From an uncultured Bacteroidales bacterium (lineage in GTDB: Bacteria > Bacteroidota > Bacteroidia > Bacteroidales > WCHB1-69), in contig CAMVOL010000004.1 of NCBI GenBank assembly GCA_947169105.1, forward strand, positions 1 to 40,655: a DNA stretch of 40,655 nucleotides. The letters run 5' to 3'. Position numbers and translations under genes: made by a program. A model generated the notes under the pieces. It ran no database searches and had not been told where the DNA came from. It saw nothing but the letters and a program-made list of their open reading frames with translations. Of the stretch, positions 38,742-40,655 are shown one piece after another. Numbering within the stretch: the first letter of the stretch is position 1; every line of letters begins with the position of its first letter.

Positions 38742-40655
38742 ATGAAAATGAAGAAAATCGTAACCCTTCTTTTTGCCGCCGTGCTTTGTGTTTCTGCGGC
38801 TTTTGCGCAATTTGTCCCGCAGGACGAGGCGGCGGAATATGCCGCCCGCCTCTTACGTTCGGTGGGTAAGACGCCCGCCCGCGCCGCCCGCCCCGAACTG
38901 CGTGATGGCGACACGCTCTATTACGTCTTCACTGCCGCCGACGGCTCCTCTGTCGTTGTCAGTGCCGACCGCCGCACGCAGCCCCTGCTGGCTTTCACTG
39001 ACGGGCAGCCGCTTGCCGGTCCCGATGTGGCGCCGCCCGCACAGATGTGGCTAGACCATTACGCCAACCAGCTGGCCGAACTCAGGCGGCTGCCCTTTCG
39101 TGCCGAAGACGCACATCCCGCATGGACACGCTCCCGTAGCGGAGAACTCAGGCAGGAGGCCGCCATCGCCCCCTTCCTGCGCTCCAACTGGGGGCAGGGA
39201 AGTCAGTATAACTATTACTGTCCCAAAGATATAAAGGGCGAAGGCGGCCGGACGGTCACCGGCTGTGTGGCCACGGCGATGGCACAGCTGATGTATCATT
39301 TCCGCTTTCCCGAAACGGGCACCGGCTCCTACTCCTACACCGACGAACACTATGGCGTGCAGTCGGCGGATTATGGTAACACCACCTACGACTATGCCGC
39401 CATGTGCGACAAGGCCACGTCTGTCAACACCGCCATCTCCACGCTGATGTACCATTGTGGCGTGGGGGTCGATATGGTGTACGGCCCCGACGGCTCTGGC
39501 ATGTACAACCACAGCGCCGCCAACGTGCTCAAAACCTACTTCAAGTTTTCGCCCGACACCCGCTACGAGTTCCGCGACTCTACCGCTCTCGACTGGGACA
39601 GCCTCATCGTGTCGCACCTTGAGCGCGGCATCCCGCTTTATTACGCGGGTTGGAGCGTGCCCGACACTGACGGTCATGCCTTCATTTGCGACGGTTACCA
39701 GATGGTGGACAGCTCCTTCTACTACCATTTCAATTTCGGCTGGGACGGACAATCGAACGGCTATTTTTATACCAATCACCTGAATGTGGGTGGTAGCCAC
39801 TTCAACCTTGCGCAGGAGTTGATTATCAATGCGTACCCCGATACGGTGCAGTACGAATACCCCGTCCCGCAGCCGCTGTCAGGCACCACCACACTCACCT
39901 CACGCGACGGCTCCTTCCTCATCCGTGACGGGAATGCCGCAAGTATGGACTATACGTGGGTGATCCGTCCTGAAGTGGCCTATCTGAACAGGATTACCTT
40001 GAGTGTTTCGGCACGGCTGGGGGAGGCCGACACGCTCTTCGTCACCACCGATGCACCCGATGTGGCCCCGATGGTGATTGCGGGCGATACAATGTACAGC
40101 TGGGACTTCAGCGGCACCGAGATTACCGTCCGTTTCGTCGGAGGCGAAAGTACGGAACGTGAGGTCTCTGTCTGTTACACTTCTTCCGCAAGGATTTTCT
40201 GTTCAGGCACTCCGATGACTACAGCCACTTCTGGCACCATCACTGACGGTAGTGGCGAATTGGACTATAATCCATTGACATACTGCGGATTTAAAATCAG
40301 AGTGAACGGTTATCCTGCTGTTAAAATCACTTTCCACGAATTTGAACTGGAGGAAGGACATGATTCGTTGCACATCTACAGGTTCCAAAACCTGACGAAT
40401 ACCTATCTCATGTCCTTGACCGGCCATATTGATGCAGGGACGGAAATGGTCTTCAACACCAATAAGCTGTTTTTCATCTTTGAAAGTGACGAACAGAACA
40501 ATGCCGCCGGCTTCACGTTCGATTTCGCAGGGACGACAGAAACGGGAGTCCAAGAACAGGAGGCCTTGGATGTGTCAGTGTGGCCAAATCCTGCGACCTC
40601 AATGGTTTATGTTTCGATAGGGGAGGAATGTACCTCTTCCATTGTGACAATGCAG
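38742..40655 (+). CDS. C10-family (streptopain-like) secreted cysteine protease with T9SS sorting domain, partial
   Basis: The frame stays open from the ATG at 38742 to the window end (638 codons, 3' end missing). A signal peptide (IVTLLFAAVLCVSAAFAQ) is followed by a propeptide-like part (about 22-110), then the C10 catalytic domain: TVTGCVATAMAQLMYHF with nucleophile C175, and TDGHAFICDGY with H312, plus FNFGWDGQSNGYFY. A CUB-like or beta-rich part (about 490-600) follows, and near the end VSVWPNPATSMVYVSI, the start of a type IX secretion (Por) sorting domain. The enzyme should be exported to the surface or medium, like the SpeB/interpain/PrtT proteases. The in-frame ATG at 38748 is an alternative start. 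Confidence 0.9.
   Translation, partial: MKMKKIVTLLFAAVLCVSAAFAQFVPQDEAAEYAARLLRSVGKTPARAARPELRDGDTLYYVFTAADGSSVVVSADRRTQPLLAFTDGQPLAGPDVAPPAQMWLDHYANQLAELRRLPFRAEDAHPAWTRSRSGELRQEAAIAPFLRSNWGQGSQYNYYCPKDIKGEGGRTVTGCVATAMAQLMYHFRFPETGTGSYSYTDEHYGVQSADYGNTTYDYAAMCDKATSVNTAISTLMYHCGVGVDMVYGPDGSGMYNHSAANVLKTYFKFSPDTRYEFRDSTALDWDSLIVSHLERGIPLYYAGWSVPDTDGHAFICDGYQMVDSSFYYHFNFGWDGQSNGYFYTNHLNVGGSHFNLAQELIINAYPDTVQYEYPVPQPLSGTTTLTSRDGSFLIRDGNAASMDYTWVIRPEVAYLNRITLSVSARLGEADTLFVTTDAPDVAPMVIAGDTMYSWDFSGTEITVRFVGGESTEREVSVCYTSSARIFCSGTPMTTATSGTITDGSGELDYNPLTYCGFKIRVNGYPAVKITFHEFELEEGHDSLHIYRFQNLTNTYLMSLTGHIDAGTEMVFNTNKLFFIFESDEQNNAAGFTFDFAGTTETGVQEQEALDVSVWPNPATSMVYVSIGEECTSSIVTMQ

Noticed and set aside
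1..40655. tRNA, rRNA or riboswitch genes
   Set aside because: Intergenic regions were read for cloverleaf-like arms and conserved aptamer cores; none was convincing.

Overview
The window reads as a chromosomal segment of a Bacteroidota bacterium, most likely order Bacteroidales. The evidence is: Bacteroidetes-type -7 boxes (TAnnTTTG) in front of several genes, no strong Shine-Dalgarno sites, lipoproteins, a TonB-family energy transducer, an OstA-like protein, an Omp85-like barrel, and a C10 protease ending in a type IX secretion sorting signal. I see no rRNA, tRNA, CRISPR array, phage genes or intact insertion sequence. I cannot name a genus.

Layout. 65-5003 (minus) is a probable four-gene run: unknown protein, secreted M49 peptidase, DEDDh exonuclease, gltX. 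It is divergent from tex (5102-7231), followed by an orphan ATP-grasp enzyme (7295-8434). 8437-11439 (minus) holds a small His-rich protein, a hipBA toxin-antitoxin pair and a frameshifted secreted protein. 11440-11796 is a repeat-rich gap. 11797-15021 (minus) is a 1074-residue redox enzyme that appears to merge all three HcnA/B/C-type subunits in one chain. Divergent from it is a 1411-residue glycogen synthase-glycogen phosphorylase fusion (15255-19490).

19555-28988 (plus) is a long co-directional envelope/biosynthesis run: lipoprotein, RND efflux pump without a visible adaptor, MORN-type lipoprotein, OstA-like protein overlapping a shortened chorismate synthase, glycosyltransferase, lipoprotein. 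28996-30557 (minus) is LysE exporter, barrel-like protein and a 47-residue lipoprotein. Then come an Omp85-like protein, a hicAB module, a TonB-like protein, an acyl-CoA synthetase, a membrane-anchored LytTR regulator, ruvC, lpd and a C10 peptidase cut by the window end.

The most interesting non-coding signals are an array of TTTTGGGGTGAAATT-like boxes between fadD and the LytTR regulator; palindromes overlapping the -7 boxes of both toxin-antitoxin modules; a dispersed multi-hairpin element with 34 nt identical at two sites; a family of 7-bp-period (NTGAAAA)n arrays at six intergenic sites; and palindromes at gene 3' ends. In two genes (gltX and the chorismate synthase) the stop codon lies inside such a repeat. 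All assignments come from reading the sequence by eye; no searches were run.
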